Part shown: positions 21,881-31,700 of the stretch, in pieces
Numbering within the stretch: the first letter of the stretch is position 1
Layout: each line of letters begins with the position of its first letter
Assembly (NCBI GenBank): GCA_902796975.1
Contig: CADBRF010000300.1
Coordinates: forward strand, 1 to 34,824
Length of the DNA: 34,824 bases
Reading direction: 5' to 3'
From: an uncultured Coriobacteriaceae bacterium
GTDB lineage: Bacteria; Actinomycetota; Coriobacteriia; Coriobacteriales; QAMH01
Notes under the pieces: generated by a model
The model's input: the letters and a program-made list of their open reading frames with translations, nothing else
Told to the model about the DNA's origin: nothing
The model's database searches: none
Program-made: the position numbers and the translations under genes

Positions 21881-23224
21881 CTAGAATTCGAGTTCTTCCA
21901 GGCGCTTGAAGATAACATCCTTGCGCGTGAGGAACTGCCACGGGTCGAAAATCTCATCGAGCTGGTCAGCCGTAAGCGTGCACTCCGGGTCTGCCTCGAG
22001 GTTTTCGCGGAAGGTCGGCCCCTGCTCAGCCTGTTGCAGGTCGCCCCACACCTTCATGGCGTTGCGCTGCACAATGGCGTAGGCGGCTTCGCGGGTGATG
22101 CCGGTGTTAACAAGAGCGAGCAGAACACGGCTGGAGAAGATGAGGCCGCGGGTACGGTGGAGATTGGCCTCGGAGTTCTTGCGGTAGAGCTGCAGGCCGT
22201 CGAGGATGGTCTCCATCTTGCCGCAGATGTAATCGAAGGCGGTGAAGCTGTCAGGCATTACAACGCGCTCGGCGCCAGAGTGCGAGATATCGCGCTCGTG
22301 CCAGAGGGCGACGTTGTCAAACCCGACCTGCGCATTAGCCTTGATGACGCGTGCGAGGCCGCACACACGCTCAACGGTGATGGGATTGCGCTTGTGAGGC
22401 ATAGCGGAGCTACCCTTCTGGCCTTTGCGGAAGGGCTCCTCCATCTCAAGCGTATCAGTTTTCTGGAGGCTGCGAATCTCGGTGGCAATCTGCTCGAGCG
22501 TTGAAGCGGAAACCGCCAGGGCGGCAAGCACCTGAGCATGGCGGTCGCGATTGATGACTTGGGTGGAGAGCGGGTCCACGGCAAGGCCGAGCTTCTCGCA
22601 GACATACTCTTCAACACGGGGGTCGATGTTGGAGTAACTTCCCACAGCGCCGGAGATGGCGCCCACTGCGATGCCCTTGCGGGCGAAGAGAAGACGTTCT
22701 TCTGCGCGTTTGAGCGCCCAGGCCCACATGCCGAACTTCATGCCGATAGTCATGGGCTCTGCATGGATGCCATGAGTGCGGCCCACGCACAGGGTGTCCT
22801 TCTCCTCGAAGGCACGGCGCTTGGTGATGCGGCCGAGCTTGCGCACATCTTCGATGACAATGTCGAGTGCCTGGCAGATGAGATAGCACATGGCCGTATC
22901 GCCCAGATCGGAGCTCGTCATGCCATAGTGCACCCAGCGGCTGGGCTTGGGTTGCCCCTCGGGAATCTCAGCGTCGATGTACTTCGCCATGACCGTGGTG
23001 AAGGCGATGACGTCGTGATTGGTGACTTTCTCAACCTCGTCTATTTCGGGGACCGTGAAATCCGCATGGTCGCGAATCCACTGAGCTTCTTCCTTGGTGA
23101 TGCCAATCTCGCCGAGCTCAGCCTGTGCCTCGCAGGCAAGGATTTCGATCTCTTTCCAGACCTCGAACTTGTTCTGGAGTGTCCAGATCTTGCCCATGGC
23201 AGGACGTGTATAGCGTTCAATCAT
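21881..23224 (-). CDS. purB: Adenylosuccinate lyase PurB
   Basis: 447 aa. PurB cleaves SAICAR to AICAR and adenylosuccinate to AMP. The N terminus MIERYTRPAMGKIWT, the TSSDLGDTAM block, GRTHGIHAEPMTIGMKFG and the superfamily signature GSSAMPHKRNPI are all visible. The length is normal for the family. Start chosen at the ATG 14 nt after GAAGGGAAG; an upstream in-frame ATG would add 16 residues outside the family. The pathway partner purC lies 4 kb away on the same strand. Confidence 0.96.
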   Translation of the reverse strand: MIERYTRPAMGKIWTLQNKFEVWKEIEILACEAQAELGEIGITKEEAQWIRDHADFTVPEIDEVEKVTNHDVIAFTTVMAKYIDAEIPEGQPKPSRWVHYGMTSSDLGDTAMCYLICQALDIVIEDVRKLGRITKRRAFEEKDTLCVGRTHGIHAEPMTIGMKFGMWAWALKRAEERLLFARKGIAVGAISGAVGSYSNIDPRVEEYVCEKLGLAVDPLSTQVINRDRHAQVLAALAVSASTLEQIATEIRSLQKTDTLEMEEPFRKGQKGSSAMPHKRNPITVERVCGLARVIKANAQVGFDNVALWHERDISHSGAERVVMPDSFTAFDYICGKMETILDGLQLYRKNSEANLHRTRGLIFSSRVLLALVNTGITREAAYAIVQRNAMKVWGDLQQAEQGPTFRENLEADPECTLTADQLDEIFDPWQFLTRKDVIFKRLEELEF

Positions 23225-23355
23225 GCTGTGCTTCCCTTCTTCGCAGGCGCGGTCAATTGCATGGTATCCCATGCGCCCCCGTCATGAAAGAAACATATGA
23301 GAAGAGAAGCGCGTGGCGGAAAGAATCACCCGCCGATGCAACGCGTTTCGTCCGG

Positions 23356-24420
23356 CTAGAACTCTTTAATGAGCACATCATCTGCTGCCGCGCGCTTTGC
23401 CGCGGAGGCATAGGCTGTCTCGGCGTCAGACACGGAGATTTCGTCTGTTCCAAAAGAGTAGTAGATGGATTTGGTGAGCTCATCACCGCTGGCAGGTATG
23501 GCCTCAGCAAGTTCTGCAGCAGCATCTGCCTTTTCGGTATAGGTGCCGATAAGCGTTTCCGCATCAGCGCTCTCTTCGAGCAACGCCGCATCAACATCGA
23601 GCGCCGCCTGTGCAGTCTGAGCTTGGGCCCCCGCATAGGCAACAAGCGCCTCGAGGTCTACATCGGGGCATTCGCTGGCGATGGCTGCCAGATCATCTTG
23701 CGCCTGTTCGAAAAGGCCGAGCGCTTCCTGATCGAGCTGAGTCGCCTTTTTGAGCTGAGTTGTCGTGGGGTTTTCTATTGCGCTGGCAGCTTCCTTGAGC
23801 TTGTCCTGTCCGGTCGTGAGATGGGTGTAGACATCTTCTGCCGTGGGCATCAGCTCATAGGTTGCAACACCTGCCTGGAGCACGACCGCACCGTTTGTGA
23901 GCATGGCCTGCCGCGAGCTTATCGCATCTTGAAGATTGCTAAGGAGGGATTTCTTGTTGAGAACATTGCTGTAGCTCGAGCACAGCTGCGTGGCCTCGTC
24001 GAGCGTGGATTGGGCCTCGTCGGTCTTGCCGAGAATATGGCTGATGCTTTCAACGGCTTCGTCACTCAGCTCCTGGCTCATGAGCTCGCTCATGGGAACG
24101 ACCGTTTCATCGGCCTTGTCGATAACAGCGGTCACCGCTTCGAGTGCCTGTTCCGTTGAAAACTCGCCGTTGGTTCCATTCTGAGTTCCAGGGGGGCCGG
24201 CACATGCCGCTGTCACCAGCAGAGTCGCCATGCCAAGGGCGACAGCACCTGCAAGGGTGGTGCCTTTCCTGTACTTCTGGGGATGGGTTGCTGCCCCAAC
24301 GAAGCCTTCTGGCTCTTGCTCGTTCAGTGAATCACTACCAGGAGTAGTTCCTGGCGGCACGCATGCGAGCACTTCAGGCTCAGGCAATTGTTGACATGCC
24401 GCGCATCTGACACTGTCCAT
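23356..24420 (-). CDS. Membrane-anchored protein with N-terminal cysteine cluster
   Basis: 354 aa. C6, C9 and C20 form a small Cys cluster (RCAACQQLPEPEVLAC), which could bind zinc. A hydrophobic segment at about 54-73 (TTLAGAVALGMATLLVTAAC) ends with a lipobox-like TAAC at C73. The rest (about 80-354) is Ala/Glu-rich and alpha-helical, probably coiled or helical bundles outside the cell. Either the N terminus stays inside with one membrane helix, or the protein is cleaved at C73. I do not recognise the family. It is divergent from the WYL regulators. Confidence 0.65.
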   Translation of the reverse strand: MDSVRCAACQQLPEPEVLACVPPGTTPGSDSLNEQEPEGFVGAATHPQKYRKGTTLAGAVALGMATLLVTAACAGPPGTQNGTNGEFSTEQALEAVTAVIDKADETVVPMSELMSQELSDEAVESISHILGKTDEAQSTLDEATQLCSSYSNVLNKKSLLSNLQDAISSRQAMLTNGAVVLQAGVATYELMPTAEDVYTHLTTGQDKLKEAASAIENPTTTQLKKATQLDQEALGLFEQAQDDLAAIASECPDVDLEALVAYAGAQAQTAQAALDVDAALLEESADAETLIGTYTEKADAAAELAEAIPASGDELTKSIYYSFGTDEISVSDAETAYASAAKRAAADDVLIKEF

Positions 24421-24450
24421 AAGTTTGCTTCCGACGGCTCGCGCGTGCGC

Positions 24451-24478
24451 TTTCCCAGCAGGGAAATACCCCTATAAT
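24451..24478 (+). promoter_or_regulatory. Promoter of the WYL regulator pair
   Basis: A perfect -10 TATAAT (24473-24478) with a weak TTTCCC -35 (24451-24456, 16-nt spacing), about 88 nt upstream of the first WYL start codon. Confidence 0.5.
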
Positions 24479-24565
24479 AAACAGCGAACGAGAGAGGCCT
24501 GCATTCTGGCGAACGCGCGTTTCCCACAAATGCAGCCTGTATATGATAAACCAAATGGGAAATGG

Positions 24566-25588
24566 ATGCTTTTGAGCATGATAAGTGGGGATAAAAGCGC
24601 ATCAGAACGGTTAGATACGCTTGCATTGTGCATCATGCGCCATGCGCCCATCTCCTACGAGCGCATCCGTTCCATCGTTACTTCCTATGCCCCAGCAGAC
24701 CCTTCTACCCCTGCCGAAGAGCAGCGCAAACGCGAAGCGAGCACTCGTCGCATGTTCGAGCGCGACAAGCAGGACCTGGAAAGCAGGGGCATCTACCTGC
24801 AGCTCGACGGTCAGATGCGCTACAGCATCGACGCGCAGCGCACCTATGCCGCCCCCGTGGAGATAACGGAGGAACAGGCGAGCGTGCTGCGCGTACTGGC
24901 TGGCGCTCTTATCTCCGACCAGTCCTACCCGTTGGCAGACGAACTCAGGCACGCCTTAGTCAAGCTCTCCAACGAACTCGAGATTCCCGACCTCATGATC
25001 GAGAACATCGATAGCCCCAAGAAAACCGGTTCGGGGCGCAATACCCAAGCCGGGCGGCTCTACAAGGTCAAAACCGCCATTGCCGAAAGCAAGCGGCTCA
25101 AGTTCTCCTACACCGACGCGCAAGGCAAGACCTCCGAGCGCGAAGTAGAGCCCGCCGGTTGCTTCGTGCTGCAGAAACGCGGATATCTCGTCGCCTTTGA
25201 CCCCTCTCGCGATGGCATGCGAGAGTTCAGACTGGACCGCATGAACTCGCTCTCCTTCTCGCGTGATACATCTCCATTCGAGCGTCACCCCTTCGACCTT
25301 GACGAATGGCGTAAGCTCCCCTTCCAGTTTGGCGGCGGACATATTGCAGCAGATGTGCTCATAGAGGGCACGAGCGAGAACAGGGCTCGCCAACTCACTC
25401 TTGACTTTGGCTCTCTCGAGGCGAGAGATGGTAGCTATCTGTGGCATATCGATGCGGCAGATGCCAAGGCTCTTGCACGCTGGTGCATCGAAATGGGCCC
25501 TGGTGTCACACCCATTGCCCCACCCGAAGCGCGCGCTGCATATCTCGTGGGCATACAGCGCGCACTCGACGTTTGCAAGGAAGCCTAA
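24566..25588 (+). CDS. WYL domain transcriptional regulator, PafB-like
   Basis: About 340 aa. N-terminal winged helix-turn-helix (DTLALCIMRHAPISYERIRSIV and RRMFERDKQDLESRGIYL), WYL domain (about 170-225, KRLKFSYTDAQGKTSEREVEP ... GYLVAFDPSRDGMREFRLDRM) and a C-terminal WCX extension. Such proteins pair as PafB-PafC, which activates DNA-damage genes in mycobacteria. The start is uncertain: ATG 24566 follows GGGA by 5 nt; ATG 24578 and an upstream ATG are alternatives. The next gene begins 1 nt after its stop. Confidence 0.88.
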   Translation: MLLSMISGDKSASERLDTLALCIMRHAPISYERIRSIVTSYAPADPSTPAEEQRKREASTRRMFERDKQDLESRGIYLQLDGQMRYSIDAQRTYAAPVEITEEQASVLRVLAGALISDQSYPLADELRHALVKLSNELEIPDLMIENIDSPKKTGSGRNTQAGRLYKVKTAIAESKRLKFSYTDAQGKTSEREVEPAGCFVLQKRGYLVAFDPSRDGMREFRLDRMNSLSFSRDTSPFERHPFDLDEWRKLPFQFGGGHIAADVLIEGTSENRARQLTLDFGSLEARDGSYLWHIDAADAKALARWCIEMGPGVTPIAPPEARAAYLVGIQRALDVCKEA

Positions 25589-25589
25589 C

Positions 25590-26474
25590 ATGGCGAATAC
25601 CGACCTTTCCATGCAGCTCCTCTTTCTCCTCGAACGCGAAGGGGCTATTTCCATTCCGCAAACCGCCCGCACCCTAGGCGCGAGCGAGGAAGAAGTGTGG
25701 GATGCCCTGGAAGAGCTTGTCTTCTCCTACGACGCCATCGGCGTTCGCATGGAATTGGGCGAGAATTTTGCCACCTTGCGGGATGGAGAATCCAAACGTG
25801 TCTTGCGCCTGACCCGCCAGGAGGTAACCGCCCTCATCGATATGCTCGAGAGCGCGGGCTACACAGATGATGACGAGCTCGTGTCATCGCTCCTCGCAGC
25901 CCGTGGCGCCTTGGGAGAAGAAGAACCCGACGCCCGGGTGCGCGCAGTTGCAGAGCCCAATTCGCCCGAACTATTAGAGCTTGTTGCTCAGGCTTGCGAA
26001 GACGAGCACCATTCCTTGCTCCACATGGGCTACCGAAGCGAGAACGGCAAGCAATCAGAGCGTAATGTCGAACCCTACCGTGTGAGCTCGTCGGGGCAGT
26101 TCCGCTATCTCATCGCCTGGTGCCACACCGCCTGCGCTTGGCGTGCCTTCCGCCTCGACCGTATCGAGAGCGCTCAGGCACTTGACGCCACATTCACGCC
26201 GCGCGATGGCGTTCCCACAATTGACGATCTGCTCCACGGAGACATCATCTATACCCATGTGCGGTTCGCTGCCGGAACTCCTGTTCCGGAATGGCCTGGC
26301 ATCACTCGTAAGTACACCGAGCTGGATGGGTCCGTCACCGCCCGTGTGTCCTGGACTGGAGGCGATTGGCTGCCCAAGCATATCGTCGCCTGCCTCGGTG
26401 CGGCGAGGCCCCTCGACCCGCCAGAGCTCGTTGCCGCCTGTAGAAGCTACGCGGAATCTCTGCTGGAAGGCTAA
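25590..26474 (+). CDS. WYL domain transcriptional regulator, PafC-like
   Basis: 294 aa. An N-terminal helix-turn-helix region (LLFLLEREGAISIPQTARTLGASEEEVWDALEELV), then a WYL domain around 150-210 (SLLHMGYRSENGKQSERNVEP ... FRYLIAWCHTACAWRAFRLDRI) and a C-terminal WCX part. It is translationally linked to the PafB-like gene. As a pair they most likely form a heterodimeric regulator sensing single-stranded DNA or nucleic-acid damage signals, by analogy with mycobacterial PafBC; this is inference. Confidence 0.87.
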   Translation: MANTDLSMQLLFLLEREGAISIPQTARTLGASEEEVWDALEELVFSYDAIGVRMELGENFATLRDGESKRVLRLTRQEVTALIDMLESAGYTDDDELVSSLLAARGALGEEEPDARVRAVAEPNSPELLELVAQACEDEHHSLLHMGYRSENGKQSERNVEPYRVSSSGQFRYLIAWCHTACAWRAFRLDRIESAQALDATFTPRDGVPTIDDLLHGDIIYTHVRFAAGTPVPEWPGITRKYTELDGSVTARVSWTGGDWLPKHIVACLGAARPLDPPELVAACRSYAESLLEG

Positions 26475-26487
26475 AGCTAGGTCTCGA

Positions 26488-27804
26488 TTATTTGATGGCG
26501 ACACCGGCGCCGAAGAGCAGATCGCGCTCATCTTCGGGCAGAGCGCTGCGCGCATCGTCGCGAACGCTGTTCACGCCTACGAAGAACTGCCTCATCATCG
26601 CCACCATCAGATAGCGCCCTTTGGGCGTGAGCGTGACTTCTTCGTCGTTGTCGACATCGATAGCACCGGATGCCGCCATGAAGGCACATTCGGCGGGCAG
26701 GCCCTCGAGCACGGTGCAGCCAAAATCCTTCTTCCACTGCTTCTTGTCCAAGCGCAGGCCGAAGAGCTGCATCATGAAGCGATAGCGCATGTGATCGCGC
26801 TTGGAGAACCTGGCGCGTCCAAAAACGCTCATACGTCCATTCTGAATGGCGTCGTGATATTGGTTCACCGAGAGGGTATTGATGTAGAGGTTCTCATTGA
26901 GGAAGGAGAGCCCACCGCTACCCAGCGCCGGGTATTCCTCGTAGTTTATAATGTACTCATCAATTGCCTTGGTCTGCTTGTTGAAGGTCCAGGCGTCGCC
27001 GAATTCGAACTGCGCGTCAGGACCCGTTGCCAGTCCCTCGCAAATCATCTCATAGTAGCGCTGCTCGCGATCGTAGTTGACCTCACCGACCGTACGGGCA
27101 AGCGATTTCTCGACCGCTGGCGAGGCCATGAGCGGGTAGAACGTGGTCTGATTGGCATGGCATTCGAGGATGGCAGCGATATCGTTCACGAGCATATCCT
27201 CGGTTTGCGCGGGGAGGTTGAAAATCATGTCCACGTTGACCGTGGCGAACGCCTTGGCGTCAGCGACTTCAATAATGCGGTTGAAGATTTCGTCCGCGCT
27301 GCCGTATTTCTCATAGCGGTCCATCTGCTTGAGCAGGCCGTCATCGAAGCTCTGCACGCCCACGGAAAGACGCTGAACGTTGCCGTTGAGCTTCTCCACG
27401 TATTCGGACGTGAGATGGTTGGGATTGGTCTCGCAGCTTACTTCTTTGATAGAGAAGAGGGTGCGGGCGAGGGCGATGGTCTGCAACAGCTCATCGAGCT
27501 GGATTGTGGGAGTGCCGCCGCCAATGGTGAGGGAATCGAAATCGTAGCCGAGGCGCGCGAGCATTTCCATTTCCATGCGGAGGTCCGCAAAATAGCGGTG
27601 CGCCTTCTTCTCTTCAAAGGGAAAACGGTTGAAGGAGCAATAGGGGCAGAGTCGCTCGCAAAATGGTATGTGCATATAGAGCATGTAACGCTGACCGGGC
27701 TTAGGACCCGGCAGCATCGTCTGGTCTTGGGGCACGGGCTCAAGCCGAAGATACCGATTGGACAGAGTGTGCACAGCTTGTGAAAGCACGCGCTCAGAAA
27801 GCAT
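26488..27804 (-). CDS. Radical SAM protein, HemN/coproporphyrinogen III oxidase-like
   Basis: 438 aa. The [4Fe-4S] cluster motif CxxxCxxC is C49-E-R-L-C53-P-Y-C56, followed by IGGGTPT and SVGVQSFDDGLLKQMDR, both HemN-family hallmarks, and a C-terminal HemN domain. Family members include anaerobic coproporphyrinogen dehydrogenase, heme chaperone HemW and heme-degrading HutW/ChuW proteins; the exact activity is unclear. AAGAGG lies before the ATG at 27804; an earlier ATG at 27831 has no such site. Its 3' end is convergent with the WYL pair, 13 nt away. Confidence 0.88.
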   Translation of the reverse strand: MLSERVLSQAVHTLSNRYLRLEPVPQDQTMLPGPKPGQRYMLYMHIPFCERLCPYCSFNRFPFEEKKAHRYFADLRMEMEMLARLGYDFDSLTIGGGTPTIQLDELLQTIALARTLFSIKEVSCETNPNHLTSEYVEKLNGNVQRLSVGVQSFDDGLLKQMDRYEKYGSADEIFNRIIEVADAKAFATVNVDMIFNLPAQTEDMLVNDIAAILECHANQTTFYPLMASPAVEKSLARTVGEVNYDREQRYYEMICEGLATGPDAQFEFGDAWTFNKQTKAIDEYIINYEEYPALGSGGLSFLNENLYINTLSVNQYHDAIQNGRMSVFGRARFSKRDHMRYRFMMQLFGLRLDKKQWKKDFGCTVLEGLPAECAFMAASGAIDVDNDEEVTLTPKGRYLMVAMMRQFFVGVNSVRDDARSALPEDERDLLFGAGVAIK

Positions 27805-27926
27805 AGAACCTCTTCTCGTATTGGCGAACACCTGAGTTTAGCGGTTTTCACACCCGGAACATCGGGCGCATAGTAAAAAAAGCACAGCAGGCACGCGCCA
27901 ACAGGGCGGATAGCGCGGCAAATGCT

Positions 27927-28577
27927 CTAGAAGGCACCCAACAGGAATAGAATGACCAGCACGACCACGACCAGCACCGCGACAACGGCCACCATGCAGC
28001 CCTTCCCATGATTGGAGGCTGTCTTGGCAAGCGACTCTGTCTGGGTGCGATGAGTCTTATAGAGCGCAGAACCCTTGCTGATGGATGGCAGGGGCGCGGC
28101 GGGCATATCACACCATTCGCCTGCGGTTTCAATCACGCGGTCGAGCTGTTTGTCCGAGAGCGCGACCTCAGGGTGGTCACCCTTGGCGATACGCTCCTTC
28201 AGGCGCTCGACAAAGGGGTCGAAGGCGGCGCGCTCCTCGGGCGGATAGGCGACGAGAGCCACTTCGCACCAGTAGGAGTCGTTCAGCTTATCGAACACGA
28301 CGAGCGCGGGGAAGGCGTGAACGAGCCAGCCCTTTTTGGAGAGGGCTATCACACGTTTTGCCACGCCTGTTGGCAGAAAGCCAATTGCCATCTTCTCGTC
28401 GCGCGCGACAATGACGCGGGGCTTTTCCTTGCCAGCCTCGGTGACATGGGTCTCCACATGCAGCTGGGCGGGATTGCCCACGAAAACCGAATTGCCATCA
28501 AGCTTGATCTCGGTTGTATCGTTTCTGTTCTCAAGCTTGCAGTAGGTGCCGTAATAGCGCTCGTTGTTGTCTGGCAT
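27927..28577 (-). CDS. Tail-anchored membrane protein of unknown function
   Basis: 216 aa. A soluble N-terminal part of about 190 residues (YYGTYCKLENRNDTTEIKLDG ... ) precedes one hydrophobic C-terminal segment (GCMVAVVAVLVVVVLVILFLLGAF) that ends at the C terminus, a tail-anchor layout. I do not recognise the family. GAGGAG lies 4 nt before the ATG and a perfect -10 TATAAT lies at 28614-28609. It is divergent from the DnaQ-DinG helicase (about 200 bp intergenic region). Confidence 0.75.
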   Translation of the reverse strand: MPDNNERYYGTYCKLENRNDTTEIKLDGNSVFVGNPAQLHVETHVTEAGKEKPRVIVARDEKMAIGFLPTGVAKRVIALSKKGWLVHAFPALVVFDKLNDSYWCEVALVAYPPEERAAFDPFVERLKERIAKGDHPEVALSDKQLDRVIETAGEWCDMPAAPLPSISKGSALYKTHRTQTESLAKTASNHGKGCMVAVVAVLVVVVLVILFLLGAF

Positions 28578-28608
28578 TGCAACTCCTCTTTGTCGCGTTC
28601 GAGAAGGG

Positions 28609-28637
28609 ATTATAGCCGCCGAGAGCCTCGATTACGG
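28609..28637 (-). promoter_or_regulatory. Promoter of the tail-anchored protein gene
   Basis: Perfect TATAAT at 28614-28609 on the minus strand, 31 nt upstream of the ATG. The -35 (CCGTAA, 28637-28632) is poor. Confidence 0.45.
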
Positions 28638-28776
28638 CGGCATGAGGGCGGGCATCGGACATGACGACGCCTTTTTCCTTTCTCCGCAGCTCTGTGTCGC
28701 TTTCCCGTGGTAGGCTGCAAACATATGCAAAAAGAGAAGAGCCCTGCTGGGCGCCGAGGCAAGGTGTGGTGGCAAC

Positions 28777-31700
28777 TTGAGCAAAGACTGGTCGCTGGAC
28801 GATATCCCCATGGACGACATCCCCATGGACGAGTTTCCACCAGACGATATTCCGCCAATGGAGTTCGGGGACGAGAGCATACCCAAAGGTCTTGCCGCCT
28901 ATGAGGAGGACCTGCCCATCCCCGGCGACCTCAATGCTATCGGCACCCGAGCATCCCATCTCGCGCCGGCAATTCAGACTCTCGACGAATACCTCATCCC
29001 CGGCACCGGCGCCAACATTCGCGCTCGCTACGCTGCATTTGCAGAGCGCGCACGCGAAGGGGCTTTCGCGTTGGTGGAAAAGCCCGTGGTCATCATCGAC
29101 ACAGAGACGACTGGTCTTGATGTAGCGCATGATGCCCTCACCCAGATTGCCGCCGCCCGTATGGAGGGCCCCAAAATCGTCGCCCGGTTCAACACCTTCG
29201 TGAACCCCGGACGCCATATCCCCGCCGAAATCGTGGAGCTCACGGGAATCACCGACGAAGATGTGAAGGATGCCCCCACGCCCGCAGAGGCCGTCGCCCA
29301 GCTCGCCGAGTTTGTAGGGGACGCAGACCTCGTTGCCCACAACGCGGAATTCGATCAGAGCGTCGTGATGCGTCAGGCACGACCCGGCACCCTCATGGGG
29401 TCATGGATCGACACGGTCGCGCTTTCGCGCATCGTCCTGCCCCGCATCAAATCGCACCGCCTCATCGATCTGGCCAACGCCTTTGGCCTCTACAGCCCAA
29501 CTCACCGCGCCGATGACGATGTCACCGCACTCTGCGGGGTGTGGCGCATCCTCCTCATGGCGCTCGCGGACCTGCCCGCTGGCATGGCAACCTGGATCTC
29601 AAAGCTGAGCCCGGAGACGGACTGGCCGCTTCGGCAGCTCTTTCAGACGCGCGCCGCCGCCGAGCCAGGCGTGGACTTCAGTCTCCGTCGCCTTCGCTCT
29701 GAACGCGTGCGGCCCGAGCACGAAAGCAGCAAGGCCGACGCGGAGGGAATACCCCTGAGCTTTCCATCGGAGCGAGAACTGCGCGGCGCCTTTCTTCCGG
29801 GCGGCACGGCAAGCTCCATGTATCCTGGTTATGAAATTCGCGAGGAACAGGTGGCAATGGCCCTCGAAGTGGGCGCAGCCTTTCGCGAGAATGGCTTTCG
29901 CGCGCTGGAAGCCGGGACCGGAGTGGGCAAATCCATGGCCTATCTTCTACCAGCTGCGCTTTCCGCAAAGCGAAACGGCATCACCGTCGGCGTTGCCACG
30001 AAGACCAACGCCCTCATGGACCAGCTCATCTACCATGAACTCCCCCGCCTCTCACGCGCGCTCGGATCGCTCTCGTACGTCGCACTCAAGGGCTACGAAC
30101 ACTACCCTTGCCTCCGCAAGGTCGAGCGTATGGCAGCTGATGGGCATGAGCTTTCCGCCTCGACCATAGAGATGGTCGCCACGATTGCAAGCTTCACCGG
30201 GCAGACCAGCTGGGGTGATCTGGATGCCATCAATTTCAACTGGTACAGCGTGTCTAGGAGCGATATCGAGGCAAACCCCACCGATTGCCTCAAATCGCGT
30301 TGCCCCTTCTATCCCCACCTCTGCTTCCTGCATGGGGCACGCCGTGCGGCAGATTCGGCCGATATCGTAGTGACCAATCATGCGCTTCTCTTCCGCGACA
30401 TCGAGATGGACAACGGCATCCTCCCGCCCATCCGCCATTGGATCATCGATGAGGCTCACGCCACCGAGACGGAAGCCCGCAGACAGCTCTCATGCTCCAT
30501 AACCGCCCGCGACCTGAACAACGCCCTGCTGCGCCTCTCAAGCAACAAGAGCGGCACCATCGCCCGCGTACGCCGCACCGCAAGTGGCACCGACGGCGGC
30601 GATATCCTCTATGGCATAACTGCCGATATAACAGCCCATTGCGAGCAGATTCAAGCGCTTTCCTCCTCCTTCTTCTCCTACGTAAAGGATCTGGCAGAGG
30701 AGAGCAACGAGCGCCAAGGCAGCTACGATCGACTTACCCTCTGGGTAGGCCCCGACCTGCGGGCTAGCGGGACCTGGGCAACGCTCGAACGCCTGGGCGG
30801 CAAGCTCTCGGAGAAGCTGGGCGACCTCGTGCGCTTGCTCCGCGACCTCATCTCCCGGCTGGAAGGGTTCGACAACGCATTCACCGAGCAGAAGGCGGAT
30901 CTTTCCCATGTCACCAGCGCAATCAACGCTATGCGGGAAGCTCTGGAACTCGTTTTGGACGGAAGCGACGAGACCTATGTCTACTCTGCCCAGCTCGACC
31001 GCCGTCCTACAAAAATCGCCGAAGCCCTGTGCGCGGAGAAGCTCGATATTGGCGCCGAGCTGGCCGAGAGCTTCTACCCTAATACAAAGAGCGTCGTCTA
31101 CACCTCTGCAACACTAGCCACAGGAGATGCCTCGAACCCCTTCAAGCACTTTCTCCATGCCACGGGCCTGGACCTGTTGCCCGAACACCGCGTGGCAACC
31201 AAGCAGCTCGCATCGAGCTACGATTTCGAGAACCACATGACCATCTATCTGCCGAGTGACATCCCAGACCCGCACGATCGCCAGTATCAGGGCGAGCTCG
31301 CCCGCCTGTTGCTCGATGTGCACCGCGCGATGGGCGGTTCGGTGCTCACGCTCTTCACCAACCGCCGCGAGATGGAACAGCTCTACCATTCCCTCAAACC
31401 CCAGCTCAAGGCTGAGGGCATTGACCTTGCTGCTCAGGTGAGGGGCATCAGCACCAAGAATCTGCGAGACCGCTTTCTTTCGGATGAAGCGCTCTCGCTG
31501 TTTGCGCTGAAATCTTTCTGGGAGGGCTTCGATGCGCCTGGCGACACACTCCGGTGCGTTATCATCCCAAAACTGCCCTTTGGAAGACCGAGCGACCCTC
31601 TCGCTCGCGAGCGGGAGCTTCGAGAAGAGCGCGCAGCCTGGCGGAAATACTCCCTCCCCGAGGCAATCATGGACCTGAAGCAAGCGGCAGGCAGACTCAT

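Noticed and set aside
26143..27783. Plus-strand reading frame of 546 codons over the HemN-like gene
   Set aside because: Antisense to a radical SAM protein with intact CxxxCxxC and GGGTP motifs; it also overlaps the end of the second WYL gene.
27871..27884. T-run on the minus strand as a terminator after the tail-anchored gene
   Set aside because: Seven T's are present, but no stem of useful length directly precedes them.
28531..29340. Minus-strand reading frame across the dinG 5' end, including a short MSDARPH... peptide
   Set aside because: It lies opposite the exonuclease domain and resembles no family; the short upstream part has only a moderate ribosome site.
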